The translations under genes and the position numbers were made by a program. The notes beneath the pieces are model-generated. The model was not told the DNA's origin, ran no database searches, and was given only the letters and a program-made list of their open reading frames with translations. A stretch of DNA of 61,569 nt. Source: Candidatus Contendibacter sp. (GTDB lineage Bacteria; Pseudomonadota; Gammaproteobacteria; Competibacterales; Competibacteraceae). Of the stretch, positions 9,546 to 18,764 are shown piece by piece. The stretch is from NCBI GenBank assembly GCA_008933795.1, contig WBUJ01000006.1:1-61569 (forward strand), written 5' to 3'. Positions within the stretch are counted from its first letter, which is position 1. Each line of letters opens with the position of its first letter.

Positions 9546-10499
9546 TCATCGCGCGACGCTTCCCCAACCCAAGGGCGTTCCAGGGGCGGGTTGCCATCGG
9601 GGTGACAGATCGTCCGGCTGCGCTAGCCGGGCCGCCAGAAAGTCGATGAAGACCCGGACCCGATAAGGCAGATAGCGATTGCTGGGCAGCAGGACATGGA
9701 TGCCCAGCGGCGGTGGGGCGAACGACTCCAAAATGGCCTCGACCGTCCCCGCCGCCAGAAACGGCGCGACGATGAAATCCGGTTGCAGGGCGATCCCCAT
9801 CCCGGCCGCTACGGCTGCCATCAGCGCCTCGCCATTGTTGGCGCTGAGGCGGCTGCGCACTGCAACCGGCGCCGGGCGACCATCGACCTGGAGCAGCCAG
9901 GTCGAGTTGTTGGGAACGCTGGTGTAGTTCAGGCATTCATGGTGCTTCAACTCGGCGGGATGGGCGGGACGCCCGTGCCGCGCCAGGTACTCCGGGGATG
10001 CGACGACGCACAATCGGCAGGTCCCCAGCTTGCGCGCGATGTCGGTCGGTTCCAGATGATCGGTGATGCGAACGGACAGATCGAACCCTTCCTCGATCAG
10101 ATTCAGCCGCCGATCGGTGTAATCCATATCCAGGCTGATCTCTGGATAACGCTGGGCGAACTCCAGCAGTAAAGGCAACAGGCGCTTCAGGCCAAAGATG
10201 AGGGGCAGACCGAGGCGCAGATGCCCGCGCGGCGTCAGGCGGTGTTCGGCTACCCCGGTTTCGGCGGCTTCCACCAGATTCAGAATCACCCGGCATTGCT
10301 CCAGATAGGCAGCTCCGGCGACGGTCAGCGTCAGCCGGCGGGTGCTGCGCGCCATCAGCTTGACGCCGAGATGGGTTTCCAGCGCCGCGATCTGCCGCGT
10401 CACCACCGAGCGCGCCACGCCGATCTGCGCGGCCACGGCGGCAAAACTGCCCCGTTCTGCGACCCGCGCGAATAGATTCATCGCTTCCAATCGGTCCAT
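9546..10499 (-). CDS. LysR-family transcriptional regulator
   Basis: 317-aa LysR-type regulator. The N-terminal HTH begins at MDRLEAMNLFARVAERGSF and includes IGVARSVVTRQIAALE; the effector-binding domain follows (GHLRLGLPLIFG; GIALQPDFIV). The ATG at 10499 is the family start; the track ORF extends 278 codons farther only because the opposite strand is GC-rich. It is divergent from the dioxygenase, b561 and YceI genes with a 96-bp spacer containing a T-N11-A dyad, so it probably controls that operon. Confidence 0.92.
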   Translation of the reverse strand: MDRLEAMNLFARVAERGSFAAVAAQIGVARSVVTRQIAALETHLGVKLMARSTRRLTLTVAGAAYLEQCRVILNLVEAAETGVAEHRLTPRGHLRLGLPLIFGLKRLLPLLLEFAQRYPEISLDMDYTDRRLNLIEEGFDLSVRITDHLEPTDIARKLGTCRLCVVASPEYLARHGRPAHPAELKHHECLNYTSVPNNSTWLLQVDGRPAPVAVRSRLSANNGEALMAAVAAGMGIALQPDFIVAPFLAAGTVEAILESFAPPPLGIHVLLPSNRYLPYRVRVFIDFLAARLAQPDDLSPRWQPAPGTPLGWGSVAR

Positions 10500-10501
10500 T
10501 G

Positions 10502-10516
10502 TTGCTATTTCCGCAA
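10502..10516. promoter_or_regulatory. Candidate LysR-type binding site
   Basis: TTGC-tatttcc-GCAA is a dyad with the T-N11-A spacing typical of LysR-type regulators. It lies immediately upstream of the lysR start and within the divergent promoter region. Confidence 0.45.
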
Positions 10517-10595
10517 TAAAGATTTGCCGATTGTCGGCTATTTCGTGCCAGTGGGGAAGGCTACACTGCGGCCATCCGATTTTGGAGAACGCACC

Positions 10596-11405
10596 ATGAC
10601 CGCAGCCCAACCGGCTCTGTTTGTTCCGCACGGCGCACCGACCGTCGCGCTGCGCCCCGGCGCCGCTGGCGTGGCGCTCGCCGCCACCGCCCGCACCCTG
10701 GCGCGACCCCGCGCCATCGTGATCGTCAGCGCGCACTGGGATACCGCGACGCCGACCGTGGGATTCGCCGACCGACCGGAAACCATCCACGACTTCTGGG
10801 GATTCCCGGAAGCGCTCTACGCGCTGCGCTATCCGGCCACCGGCTGCCGCGAGGCTGCCAATGAAGTCGTCGCAGCGCTGGAAGCGGCGGGTCTGCCCGT
10901 GCAACGGGACGAGCAGCGCGGTCTCGACCATGGCGCCTGGATTCCGTTGCGCCTGATGTTTCCCGACGCCGACGTCCCGGTGATTCCGCTGTCGATCCAG
11001 AGTCGGGGCGGGCCGCCAACCGCTTATCGGCTCGGCCTGGCCTTGGCGCCGCTGGCGGCCCGGGGCTTCCTGGTGATCGCGTCTGGCAACATTACGCATA
11101 ATCTGGGCGATTTTCAGCGGGTCGGGCGCAGCGGCGGCCAGACCCCGGCCTACGTGCGCGAATTCGCCGACTGGATGGCCGACCGCCTGGCGGCGCGCGA
11201 CCTGCCCGCGCTGCTGGATTACCGCCGGCAAGCACCGGGCGCCGTCCAGGCCCATCCGACCGACGAGCATCTGCTGCCGCTGTACGTGGCGCTCGGCGCG
11301 GGTGGCGAACCGGCCCGGATCGAACGCTTCCATGCCGGCATCGACGATTATGTGCTCGCCATGGACGCCTACGCTTTTCTCCCGGACGAACGAGGTGACT
11401 CATGA
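10596..11405 (+). CDS. Extradiol ring-cleavage dioxygenase, DODA type (LigB superfamily, YgiD-like)
   Basis: 269-aa member of the class III extradiol dioxygenase family (4,5-DOPA dioxygenase-like). Candidate metal-binding His residues appear in FVPHGAPT near residue 9, SAHWDT near 46, and GNITHNLG near 167. A GGAG site precedes the ATG. The stop overlaps the start of the cytochrome b561 gene (ATGA), so it leads a four-gene operon. The natural substrate of bacterial family members is usually unknown; an aromatic catechol is inferred only from the fold. Confidence 0.85.
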   Translation: MTAAQPALFVPHGAPTVALRPGAAGVALAATARTLARPRAIVIVSAHWDTATPTVGFADRPETIHDFWGFPEALYALRYPATGCREAANEVVAALEAAGLPVQRDEQRGLDHGAWIPLRLMFPDADVPVIPLSIQSRGGPPTAYRLGLALAPLAARGFLVIASGNITHNLGDFQRVGRSGGQTPAYVREFADWMADRLAARDLPALLDYRRQAPGAVQAHPTDEHLLPLYVALGAGGEPARIERFHAGIDDYVLAMDAYAFLPDERGDS

Positions 11406-11944
11406 CACCGCACTACACCCCGGTGGCGAAAACGCTGCACTGGCTGATGGCCGTTCTGCTGTTCGGGTTACTGGCCCTGGGTTTCACCATGACCGACCTG
11501 CCGCTGTCGCCCCAGAAGTTGCAGCTTTACTCCTGGCACAAATGGGCGGGCGTGACCGTGTTCCTGCTTGTGCTGTTCAGGCTGGCCTGGCGCGCGACCC
11601 ATCGGCCGCCGCCACTGCCCGATCATCTGCCGAAGATGATGCGGTTCGCCGCCCATGCCGGCCACGCGCTGTTGTATCTGCTGATGCTCGCCATTCCGCT
11701 GTCGGGCTGGCTGATGAGTTCGGCCAAGGGCTTCCAGACCGTCTGGTTCGGCGTGCTGCCGATCCCCGACCTGCTGGATAAAGATAAGGAACTGGGCGAT
11801 CTGTTGCAGACCGTCCACCTGAGTCTCAACCTGCTGTTCGTCGCGGTGATCGTCGGCCACATCGGCGCCGCCCTGAAGCACCATTTCATCGACCGGGACG
11901 ACGTGCTGACCCGCATGTTGCCCACCCGGAATTTGGAGTCATGA
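11402..11944 (+). CDS. Cytochrome b561
   Basis: 180-aa inner-membrane di-heme cytochrome b561 of the YodB/YceJ type, with four transmembrane helices. Likely heme-ligand His residues appear in AKTLHWLM, YSWHKWAG, HAGHALLYLL and VGHIGAALKHHF, and the typical C-terminal DRDDVLxRMLP motif is present. It overlaps its neighbours by four bases on both sides. In enterobacteria yceJ pairs with yceI, and the same pairing is seen here. Confidence 0.92.
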   Translation: MTPHYTPVAKTLHWLMAVLLFGLLALGFTMTDLPLSPQKLQLYSWHKWAGVTVFLLVLFRLAWRATHRPPPLPDHLPKMMRFAAHAGHALLYLLMLAIPLSGWLMSSAKGFQTVWFGVLPIPDLLDKDKELGDLLQTVHLSLNLLFVAVIVGHIGAALKHHFIDRDDVLTRMLPTRNLES

Positions 11945-12507
11945 CCATGAAACCGACTTTTCTGGCCTTGACGCTGGCGGCGACCCTGCCGTGGAGCGCC
12001 TACGCTGCTGAATACCGGCAGATTCAGGCCGATCAGAGCGCCATCACGTTCGTTTATCAGCAGATGGGCGTCGCCATGGAGGGGAAGTTTCGGCGCTTCA
12101 CGGCCCAGTTGCAGTTCGATCCGGAGCGCCTGGAATCCGCCCAGGCGACCGTCGAGGTGGACCTGGCCAGCATCGACACCGGCTCCGCCGACGGCGATCA
12201 GGAAGTCGCTGGCAAGACCTGGTTCGATACCTCGGCGTTCCCGACGGCGCGTTTTGTAGCCAGTCGCGTCAAGGCGCTGGGCGACCACCGCTATGAAGCC
12301 ACGGGCCAGTTGACCATCAAGGGCAAGACCCAGGACATCGTCGTTCCAGCGACCTTTGCGGCGCAGGGCCAGAGCGGCGTCTTCGACGGTCGTTTTACCC
12401 TCCGCCGCGCCGACTTCGCGATCGGTCAGGGGCCGTGGGCGGCGTTCGATGTCGTCGCCAATGACGTGCAGATTCAGTTCCGCCTCACCGCCCGCACGGG
12501 CGAATAA
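11941..12507 (+). CDS. YceI-family periplasmic lipid-binding protein, copy 1
   Basis: 188-aa secreted protein with a cleavable signal peptide (cleavage near AYA-AEY) and the YceI lipocalin-like beta-barrel: DLASIDTGSADGDQEV, KTWFDTSAFPTARF, and GQLTIKGKTQDI. Members bind polyisoprenoids such as ubiquinone precursors. It is translationally coupled to cytochrome b561, which suggests work on a quinone-like electron carrier. ATG 11941 or 11947 could be used. Confidence 0.88.
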   Translation: MTMKPTFLALTLAATLPWSAYAAEYRQIQADQSAITFVYQQMGVAMEGKFRRFTAQLQFDPERLESAQATVEVDLASIDTGSADGDQEVAGKTWFDTSAFPTARFVASRVKALGDHRYEATGQLTIKGKTQDIVVPATFAAQGQSGVFDGRFTLRRADFAIGQGPWAAFDVVANDVQIQFRLTARTGE

Positions 12508-12542
12508 CCTGTAACCGTTCCTACCCTCACCGGAGACTCACC

Positions 12543-13130
12543 ATGAAGAAACTGACCGCTCTCTCAGCCGCTCTCACCTTGACCGCGATGACGGCGCTTA
12601 CTACCGCTCCCGCCCTGGCCGCGCCGGAAACCTACGTGCTGGACGGGACCCACACATACCCCCGGTTCTCGTACAACCACCTCGGCTATTCGACGCAACT
12701 GAGCCGCTTCAACAAGACCACCGGCAAGATCGTGCTCGACCAGGCGGCGAAAACCGGCGAGGTCGATATCGTGATTGATACCCAGTCAGTGGACACTGGT
12801 TATGCAACCTTCGACGAGCACATCCAGGGCGAGGATTTCCTCGACACGGCCAAGTACCCGACCGCCACATTCAAATCCACCAAGGTCGTCTTTGAAGGCG
12901 ACAAACCGGTGAAGGTTGAGGGTAACCTGACCTTCAAGGGCGTGACGAAGCCGGTGACGCTGACCGTGACTTCGTTCCAGGCCATGCCGCATCCGATGTT
13001 CAAAAAAGATGCCATCGGCGCGAACGCCCATACCGTGGTCAAGCGCACCGAGTTCAACGCCGGCAAGTACGCACCGAACGTGAGCGACGAGGTGCGCATC
13101 GATATCGCTGTCGAAGCCATCAAGGAATAG
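12543..13130 (+). CDS. YceI-family periplasmic protein, copy 2
   Basis: 195-aa YceI paralogue with an N-terminal signal peptide ending near ALA-APE. Typical family strings are DGTHTYPRFSYNHLGYS, DEHIQGEDFLDTAKYPTATF and GNLTFKGVTKPV. It follows the first YceI gene by 35 bp, with a GGAG motif before the ATG, and is the last gene of the operon. The sequence differs enough from copy 1 to be an old duplication rather than a recent one. Confidence 0.9.
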   Translation: MKKLTALSAALTLTAMTALTTAPALAAPETYVLDGTHTYPRFSYNHLGYSTQLSRFNKTTGKIVLDQAAKTGEVDIVIDTQSVDTGYATFDEHIQGEDFLDTAKYPTATFKSTKVVFEGDKPVKVEGNLTFKGVTKPVTLTVTSFQAMPHPMFKKDAIGANAHTVVKRTEFNAGKYAPNVSDEVRIDIAVEAIKE

Positions 13131-13254
13131 GACGATACCTAGATCGGCGCTTCGACTTCGGCGTTGGGCGGTCGGTCGGGCTATTGTGGTCGACCGATCC
13201 TCCGGAGATAGGCGATGAGATCTTTAGGTAATTTCGCGAAATGAAGTCACCCGG

Positions 13255-13286
13255 TCTGGCTCCCACGTTCCAGCGTCGGAGCCAGA
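13255..13286. repeat. Palindromic repeat
   Basis: TCTGGCTCCCACG-ttccag-CGTCGGAGCCAGA forms a 13-bp stem with one mismatch. It belongs to the same repeat family as the hairpin at 6870-6889 and could act as a weak terminator after the YceI operon. Confidence 0.6.
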
Positions 13287-13328
13287 TTCGGGTAAGGTCT
13301 TTGCTGGAAATAGCCGCATTCTACAATC

Positions 13329-13409
13329 ATGGACTATCGAACACCGGCTGAGGTCTATGCCGACAGGTCATCGATCCTGTCACCCCCAGGCGCAGAGCCT
13401 CTACCTTAA
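13329..13409 (+). pseudogene. Possible C-terminal remnant of an IS3-like transposase
   Basis: A short frame opens MDYRTPAEVYADRS, resembling the YRTPAEVY motif near the C-terminus of integrase-core (IS3/IS481-type) transposases. Nothing else of a transposase is visible on either side. The similarity rests on about nine residues, so it is a weak call. Confidence 0.3.
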
Positions 13410-13479
13410 ATTCGACCAAAAGTTGTCTGGGCAACGCGGTCCACCTCCCCCACCGCAATGATTTTGTCGGCTGACGCCC

Positions 13480-13730
13480 ATGCTCCGCCACGATTATCCG
13501 TTCGATCCCACCCCTGGTTATGATCTGGACGCCCTGCTAGCCGTCGCCGCGCCGGAACCCCCAGCGAATTTCGCCCCGTTCTGACGCGATCTTCAGGCGC
13601 GCCCGGGCGGTGACGGTCGCGCCGACGCTGCGGGAATGGCCCAGCCCACAACCGTACATCTGGGCGTTCGAGATTGCCTTTACGTCCTCGGACGAGATGC
13701 GGATCGGCGGCTGGCTAACTCGACCACGGC
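13480..13730 (+). pseudogene. N-terminal remnant of an AXE1-type acetylxylan esterase/hydrolase
   Basis: The frame from ATG 13480 gives HDYPFDPTPGYDLDALLAV followed by PEPPANFAPF and a TGA. After a frame change the text resumes with ARAVTVAPTLREW and then FTSSDEMRIGGWLTRP. This order (FDPTxGY, DLDALL, PEPPxDFxxFW, then a beta-strand ending in GGWL) matches the N-terminus of acetylxylan-esterase-like alpha/beta hydrolases. The catalytic part is absent, so this is a decayed, truncated gene. Confidence 0.5.
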
Positions 13731-13870
13731 GGCCTGGCCGCCGAGGAGGCGTGACTGCGGGATGCGCTGGCCTATTTCTTCAATCGGGACTGAATCGCCC
13801 ACTCTGTCATCACCCTGTCAACTTCGTGCGTTAAATTTCAGGCAATTCAATTGCTTGAAGTTTTACACCC

Positions 13871-14185
13871 ATGAACCGGGAATATCATCAGTGGTATAGC
13901 CCTCGGCTCGACCGGGAGATGGAACTGCTGGTATTCGGCCATGCCGGCGCCAAGGTCCCGGTGTTTCCGACCCGCTGCGGCCAATTCTACGAATACGAGG
14001 CCTCGATCCGTTGTGCCGGCTGGACATCGTGCTGGCCGTCGGCGATCGAGACCCGTTTCTGGACAATAACCGGCAGCTCAGCGAGGCGTTATGGGGCAAG
14101 GGGGTCTGGCGCGCTCTGCACATCTGGCAGGGCCAGGCGCACAGTCCGAAACATTGGCGCAAGTATGGTGGAATTGTACGTGTGA
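13871..14185 (+). pseudogene. Internally deleted copy of the esterase found at 51.6 kb
   Basis: The first 40 or so codons (MNREYHQWYSPRLDREMELL ... FPTRCGQFYEYE) match the N-terminus of the intact esterase at 51624-52352. About 145 codons are then missing. The sequence resumes in another frame with RLDIVLAVGDRDPFLDNNRQ and ALHIWQGQAHS, matching its C-terminus, and the last residues MVELYV return to the first frame. The catalytic Ser region is lost. It is thus a decayed paralogue with one large deletion and frame changes. Confidence 0.85.
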
Positions 14186-14232
14186 AATCGCTTAACCCGA
14201 CCGAACCCAACTCTTCAGACGGGGGACGCCCG

Positions 14233-14718
14233 GTGAATTTTACCCTTCGACCGATGCAGGCCATGGACCTACCCGACGCCACCACCCTCACGGTGGAAAA
14301 CTTCACTATTGACGGAACTACGTTGGGTCAGTACGCCGCTACACGGGTGCGCGAACGTTTGGCGAGCAGTTTTCGCCACCACGAATATGCCCCCCGGTTC
14401 ATCGTGGCCGTCAAGGAGGATGGGGAACTCATTGGGGTGGCTGGGTGGGGGAAGTTGGAGTTCGCCTCTCGAACCTGGGGTCTGTTCCTGTCCAGCGTCA
14501 GTCGGGACTATCGTGGCCAGGGCGTGGGAACCGCACTGGTTCAGGAGCGCCTGCGCCGCATCAAGCAAGAAACCCAAAAAGGTCGGATTCTCGTATCCAC
14601 CAAGCACCGGAAACGGTTTGAAAAATTGGGATTTCGGTCAGTGGATTACGACGAAGAGCTATCGCTGCACCTCATGTTGAAAAATTTGGACGCCTTACGG
14701 TCGCACCGGGCGAGTTGA
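14233..14718 (+). CDS. GNAT-family N-acetyltransferase
   Basis: About 161 aa with a GNAT fold: FIVAVKEDGELIGVAGW in the central strands, the acetyl-CoA-binding motif SRDYRGQGVGTALVQE near residue 95, and a C-terminal FEKLGFRSV. The track ORF starts at a TTG inside the preceding esterase remnant and fuses its tail to this domain. GTG 14233 is preferred because GGGGGACG precedes it and the domain begins directly after. The substrate is unknown. Confidence 0.75.
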   Translation: MNFTLRPMQAMDLPDATTLTVENFTIDGTTLGQYAATRVRERLASSFRHHEYAPRFIVAVKEDGELIGVAGWGKLEFASRTWGLFLSSVSRDYRGQGVGTALVQERLRRIKQETQKGRILVSTKHRKRFEKLGFRSVDYDEELSLHLMLKNLDALRSHRAS

Positions 14719-14766
14719 ATAGGTAAGGCGCCAGGCAGGGGGCAGGTTGTGAAAGTGTTCGCCGTA

Positions 14767-14784
14767 TCGTCATCCAGTTGAAAC
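14767..14784 (+). promoter_or_regulatory. Weak PHO-box-like sequence before pstS
   Basis: TCGTCAT-CCAG-TTGAAAC shows two half-sites with the 11-bp spacing of a PHO box, but the second half matches the consensus at only about four of seven positions. It is listed because pst operons are commonly PhoB-activated. Confidence 0.25.
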
Positions 14785-14851
14785 AAATGGAAAGCATAAT
14801 ATTTTTCAACTACTTATTTTGAAATAAAAATTCGCCCAACAGGAGTCAATC

Positions 14852-15895
14852 GTGAACACATTTTTACCAGCCGCGATCTTCGCGCTATCGGCCAGCCTCG
14901 CCTGCATCGCCCCCGCCTCAGCGGAAGACATGCGGTTGACCGGTTCCGGCGCCAGCTTTCCGTTCCCGCTGTACTCCTCCTGGTTCAAGGACTTCAGCAA
15001 GCAGTCGCAAGGGATCACCGTTGACTACCAGGCCAAGGGCAGCGGCGCCGGCATTCAGGACTTCATCAACAACACCGTCGATTTCGCCGCCAGCGACGCG
15101 GCCATGGATGACGCGGATATCGCCAAGGTCAAGCAGGGCGTCGTGCTGCTGCCGATGACCGCCGGCGAAATTGTACTGTCCTACAACCTTGCTGGCGTCA
15201 ATGAGTTGAAGCTACCGCGCGAGGTGTACGTGGCTATCTTCATGGGCGCGATTGCAAAGTGGAATGATCCGAAAATTGTCGCCGCCAACCCCGGCGTCAA
15301 GCTCCCCGACCAGAACATCACAGTCGTGGCCCGTTCCGACTCCAGCGGCACCACCTACGTGTTCACCGACCACCTGAGCGCGGTGAGTGCGGCGTTCAAG
15401 AGCACCGTCGGTCAGGGCACGACCGTGCAGTGGCCTAAAAATGTGGTGAAGGCGCCGAAGAACGACGGCGTCACCGCCACCATCAAACAGACCCCCGGCG
15501 CCATCGGCTACATCGAGTACGGCTACGCCATCGCCACCAAACAGCCGATGGCCATCCTGCAGAACAAGGCCGGCCAGTTCGTTGCGCCCAGCGATGAATC
15601 CGGCAAGGCGGCGCTGGCCAGCGCCGAATTCCCCACCAAAACCCTGCCGGGTTCCGATGCGCCTGACCTGCGCGTTTGGGTCTCCGACCCCGCCGGCGAA
15701 ATGGCCTACCCCATCGCCACCTTCACCTGGATGCTGTTCTACAAGGATCAGGACGACGCGAAAGCCAAGGTGCTGCGCGATATGGTCGAGTACAGCCTGA
15801 CCAAGGGTCAGACGATGGCGCCGAAGATGGGCTACATTCCCTTGCCCGATAGCGTTGTCGCCCGGGTCAGGAAAGCCGTCGCGCTGATCCAGTAA
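14852..15895 (+). CDS. pstS: Phosphate ABC transporter substrate-binding protein PstS (copy 1)
   Basis: Periplasmic phosphate-binding protein, 347 aa with a signal peptide (cleavage near ASA-EDM). Phosphate-site motifs of PstS are visible: TGSGASFPFPLYSSW, AKGSGAGIQDF, DFAASDAAM, and SDSSGTTYVFTDHLS. The GTG start at 14852 is preceded by AGGAG. It opens the pst operon but is separated from pstC by about 100 bp, typical of the higher expression of the binding protein. Confidence 0.95.
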   Translation: MNTFLPAAIFALSASLACIAPASAEDMRLTGSGASFPFPLYSSWFKDFSKQSQGITVDYQAKGSGAGIQDFINNTVDFAASDAAMDDADIAKVKQGVVLLPMTAGEIVLSYNLAGVNELKLPREVYVAIFMGAIAKWNDPKIVAANPGVKLPDQNITVVARSDSSGTTYVFTDHLSAVSAAFKSTVGQGTTVQWPKNVVKAPKNDGVTATIKQTPGAIGYIEYGYAIATKQPMAILQNKAGQFVAPSDESGKAALASAEFPTKTLPGSDAPDLRVWVSDPAGEMAYPIATFTWMLFYKDQDDAKAKVLRDMVEYSLTKGQTMAPKMGYIPLPDSVVARVRKAVALIQ

Positions 15896-15999
15896 ACCCG
15901 CCCGCCGCTCGAAGCGAACCGGATTCATCGGTTACAACACTGCCGAGGCCCCGCGTTCGCTTCATGCGTTGGCAACACCGAAATATTGATGGGTAAATT

Positions 16000-16977
16000 A
16001 TGGCATCGCATCACTTTGATCATGTTGATCGGTCTGGATCCGTATCCGGCCCGCCGTCCGCCGGCGATTATGTCTTCGACCGGGGATTTCGCGGCGTCGC
16101 CTGGCTCAGCGCCGTGTTCATTCTGGCGCTGGTGGTTTACATCGTCATCGAGATCGGTGGCAAAGCGCTGCCGGCGTTCTCTGAATACGGCTTCGGCTTC
16201 CTGACGTCGACGACCTGGAATGTTCAGACCGGGCAGTTCGGCATTCTCCCAGAGATTTGGGGCACTCTTTATAGTTCGCTGCTGGCCTTGATTATCGGCG
16301 GCGTCTTCGGTGTCGCCATCGCCATTTTCCTGACCCAGGATTTTCTGCATGGACACCTGGCTGCGGTCTTCCGCACCATCATCGAGTTGCTGGCCGCTAT
16401 TCCTTCGGTCGTTTACGGCCTCTGGGGCATCTACGTCCTGATCCCGTTGCTGCGCCCGGTGGCGAACTGGCTGCACGGGGAGTTTGGCTTTGTTCCTTTT
16501 TTCGGCACCTCGCTCAGCGGTCCGGGTCTCGGTCCCGCCGCGCTGGTGCTGGCCATCATGATCCTGCCGACTGTAGCGTCCATCTCGGTCGATGCGCTGC
16601 ATCAGGTTCCCTACAAGGTCAAGGAAGCGGCCTATGGCATGGGGACCACGCGCTGGGAGGCGATCCTCAAGGTGATGCTGCCGACCGCTGGTTCCGGCAT
16701 CCTCGCCGCCCTGGTGTTGGGATTTGGCCGCGCCCTCGGCGAAACCATGGCGCTCGCCATGTTGATCGGCAATTCCAATCAGATCAGCCTGTCGCTGTTC
16801 TCCCCCGCCAACACCCTGGCCGCGCTGCTGGCGTCGAGCTTCCCCGAGGCCGGTCCGGTTGAGGTCCGCGCCCTCATGTATGCCGCCTTGGTGCTGCTAG
16901 CCATCACCCTGATCGTCAACGCCATCGGCTTGGCGGTAATGAAATTCGCCACCCGGAAATTCGAGGCCGAACGATGA
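16000..16977 (+). CDS. pstC: Phosphate ABC transporter permease PstC
   Basis: Inner-membrane subunit of the high-affinity phosphate importer, 325 aa with six predicted helices. Family motifs include AIPSVVYGLWGI, KEAAYGMGTTRWEAI (the EAA loop that contacts PstB) and GRALGETMAL. Its stop overlaps the pstA start by four bases. The ATG at 16000 fits the domain start; the overlapping frame at 15986 is a shadow. Confidence 0.94.
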   Translation: MASHHFDHVDRSGSVSGPPSAGDYVFDRGFRGVAWLSAVFILALVVYIVIEIGGKALPAFSEYGFGFLTSTTWNVQTGQFGILPEIWGTLYSSLLALIIGGVFGVAIAIFLTQDFLHGHLAAVFRTIIELLAAIPSVVYGLWGIYVLIPLLRPVANWLHGEFGFVPFFGTSLSGPGLGPAALVLAIMILPTVASISVDALHQVPYKVKEAAYGMGTTRWEAILKVMLPTAGSGILAALVLGFGRALGETMALAMLIGNSNQISLSLFSPANTLAALLASSFPEAGPVEVRALMYAALVLLAITLIVNAIGLAVMKFATRKFEAER

Positions 16978-17894
16978 GTGAGCCTAATCTGACCGCTACC
17001 GCTGCATTGATCGCCTTGGGCGCTTCAGAGGCTCCGCGCAGTCTGCCCAACCTCAATCGTGCGCCCTTCGAGATCCGGGCGCTTAAGAGCGGATTCCTGA
17101 CCGCGCTCACCTGGATCGCAGCCCTTCTCGCCAGTGTGCCGCTGTTCTCGGTCATCTACCGGTTGGCCATCGAGGGCGGCTCGCGCCTGGACTGGGAGGC
17201 GCTGACCGCACTTCCACCTTCCGCTTTTGAGCAGGGGGGCGGTTTCGGCAACGCCATTGTGGGCACGCTGGTTATGGTCGGCCTCGCCACGTTGATGAGT
17301 GTGCCGATTGGCATCTTCGCCGCTATCTATCTGGCGATTCTCGATCCCGACAGCCGATTGGCGCACAGCGTGCGCTTTTTGTCCAAAGCGTTGACAGGCT
17401 TTCCTTCCATCCTGGCTGGCGTGTTCGTCTACGCCGTCCTGGTGGTCACCATGAAAACCTACTCGGCGCTGGCCGGTGGGGTCGCGCTGGCGGTGCTGAT
17501 GTTGCCGACCGTGGTGCTGGCCGCAGAGCAGGCCATGATGATGGTGCCAAAGAAGATGAAGGACGCCGCCTTTGGCATGGGCTGCACCCGCGCGCAGGTG
17601 ATCTGGAAGGTGGTGCTGCCCACTGGCGCGCCGGGCATCCTGACCGGCGTGATGCTGGCGATTGCCGGCGCTGCCGGAAACTCCGCGCCGCTGTTATTCA
17701 CCGCGCTGTTCAGCGGCTACTACCTGACCAGCCTGACCGAGCCGACCGCCTCTTTAGCCATTCTGATCTTCAACTTTTCGGGTATGCCCTACGACAACCA
17801 GATCGAACTCGCCTGGGCGGCATCACTGGTGCTGGTGATGGTTGTCCTGGTGTTCAACATCCTCGCCCGCATCATCGGGCGCCAGAAACACTAA
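16974..17894 (+). CDS. pstA: Phosphate ABC transporter permease PstA
   Basis: Second membrane subunit of the phosphate importer, 306 aa. Recognisable motifs are [33 protein letters not shown] (EAA loop) and [13 protein letters not shown]. It overlaps pstC by four bases and lies 22 bp before pstB. Confidence 0.94.
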   Translation: MSEPNLTATAALIALGASEAPRSLPNLNRAPFEIRALKSGFLTALTWIAALLASVPLFSVIYRLAIEGGSRLDWEALTALPPSAFEQGGGFGNAIVGTLVMVGLATLMSVPIGIFAAIYLAILDPDSRLAHSVRFLSKALTGFPSILAGVFVYAVLVVTMKTYSALAGGVALAVLMLPTVVLAAEQAMMMVPKKMKDAAFGMGCTRAQVIWKVVLPTGAPGILTGVMLAIAGAAGNSAPLLFTALFSGYYLTSLTEPTASLAILIFNFSGMPYDNQIELAWAASLVLVMVVLVFNILARIIGRQKH

Positions 17895-17916
17895 GGCTTT
17901 TTCGAGGCTATCAAAC

Positions 17917-18747
17917 ATGAATGCAACACCGGAAATGACGGCGGCTGGCGCCGCGTCCGCCAGCGCGCCCACCGGCGCCATTGTGATGAATTGCCAGATC
18001 GACAGGGTCTTTTACGGCGATTTTCTCGCCGTGCGCGCCAGCACGGTACCGATAGAGAAGAACAAGATCACCGGCTTCATCGGTCCCTCCGGCTGCGGCA
18101 AAAGCACGGTGCTGCGCAGCCTCAACCGCATGAACGACCTGATCCCGATCTTCCGTTTTGAGGGCAAGGTGACCTATCACGGTCAGGACATCTACGACCG
18201 GAAAGTCGATCCCGTGGTGGTGCGCCGCTATATCGGGATGGTGTTCCAGCAGCCCAACCCGTTTGCGATGAGCATCTATGACAACGTCGCCTTCGGTCTA
18301 CGCCTGAACGGCTTCAAGGGCAACCTGGACGAGCGGGTGGAGAAGGCTCTTAAAGGCGCGGCCTGCTGGAACGAGGTCAAGGACAAGCTGAAAAACAGCG
18401 GGTTGTCGCTGTCCGGCGGTCAGCAACAGCGGCTGTGCATCGCCCGCGCCATCGCCACCGAACCCGATGTGCTGCTGATGGACGAACCCTGTTCGGCGCT
18501 GGATCCGATTGCGACCCGACGGGTCGAGGAGCTGATGCTTGAACTCAAGGAAAAATACACCATCGCGCTGGTCACCCATAACATGCAGCAGGCTACGCGG
18601 GTTGCCGATACGACCGCGTTTTTTGGGGTGGATATCTCCCAGGGCAGTCGAACCGGCTATCTGGTGGAAATGGGACCGACCCGGCAGATTTTCGAGGATC
18701 CCCAGCAGAAATTGACCGGGGAATACGTCCGGGGCGAATTCAGTTGA
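17917..18747 (+). CDS. pstB: Phosphate ABC transporter ATP-binding protein PstB
   Basis: ATPase of the phosphate importer. The 276-aa product has Walker [10 protein letters not shown] near residue 60, Q-loop [10 protein letters not shown], signature SLSGGQQQR, Walker [13 protein letters not shown] and the switch His in [13 protein letters not shown] 17917 is chosen over the track start at 17842, which lies inside pstA. The stop sits close to the second pstS, so transcription should continue. Confidence 0.95.
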   Translation: MNATPEMTAAGAASASAPTGAIVMNCQIDRVFYGDFLAVRASTVPIEKNKITGFIGPSGCGKSTVLRSLNRMNDLIPIFRFEGKVTYHGQDIYDRKVDPVVVRRYIGMVFQQPNPFAMSIYDNVAFGLRLNGFKGNLDERVEKALKGAACWNEVKDKLKNSGLSLSGGQQQRLCIARAIATEPDVLLMDEPCSALDPIATRRVEELMLELKEKYTIALVTHNMQQATRVADTTAFFGVDISQGSRTGYLVEMGPTRQIFEDPQQKLTGEYVRGEFS

Positions 18748-18764
18748 TGCCGAAAGGAAGGAAG

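Noticed and set aside
10500-11333. N-terminal 278 codons of the 595-aa minus ORF upstream of LysR
   Set aside because: The HTH starts exactly at ATG 10499; the extension lies opposite the dioxygenase gene.
14767-14784. Strong PHO box at pstS
   Set aside because: Second half-site matches poorly; kept only as a low-confidence feature.
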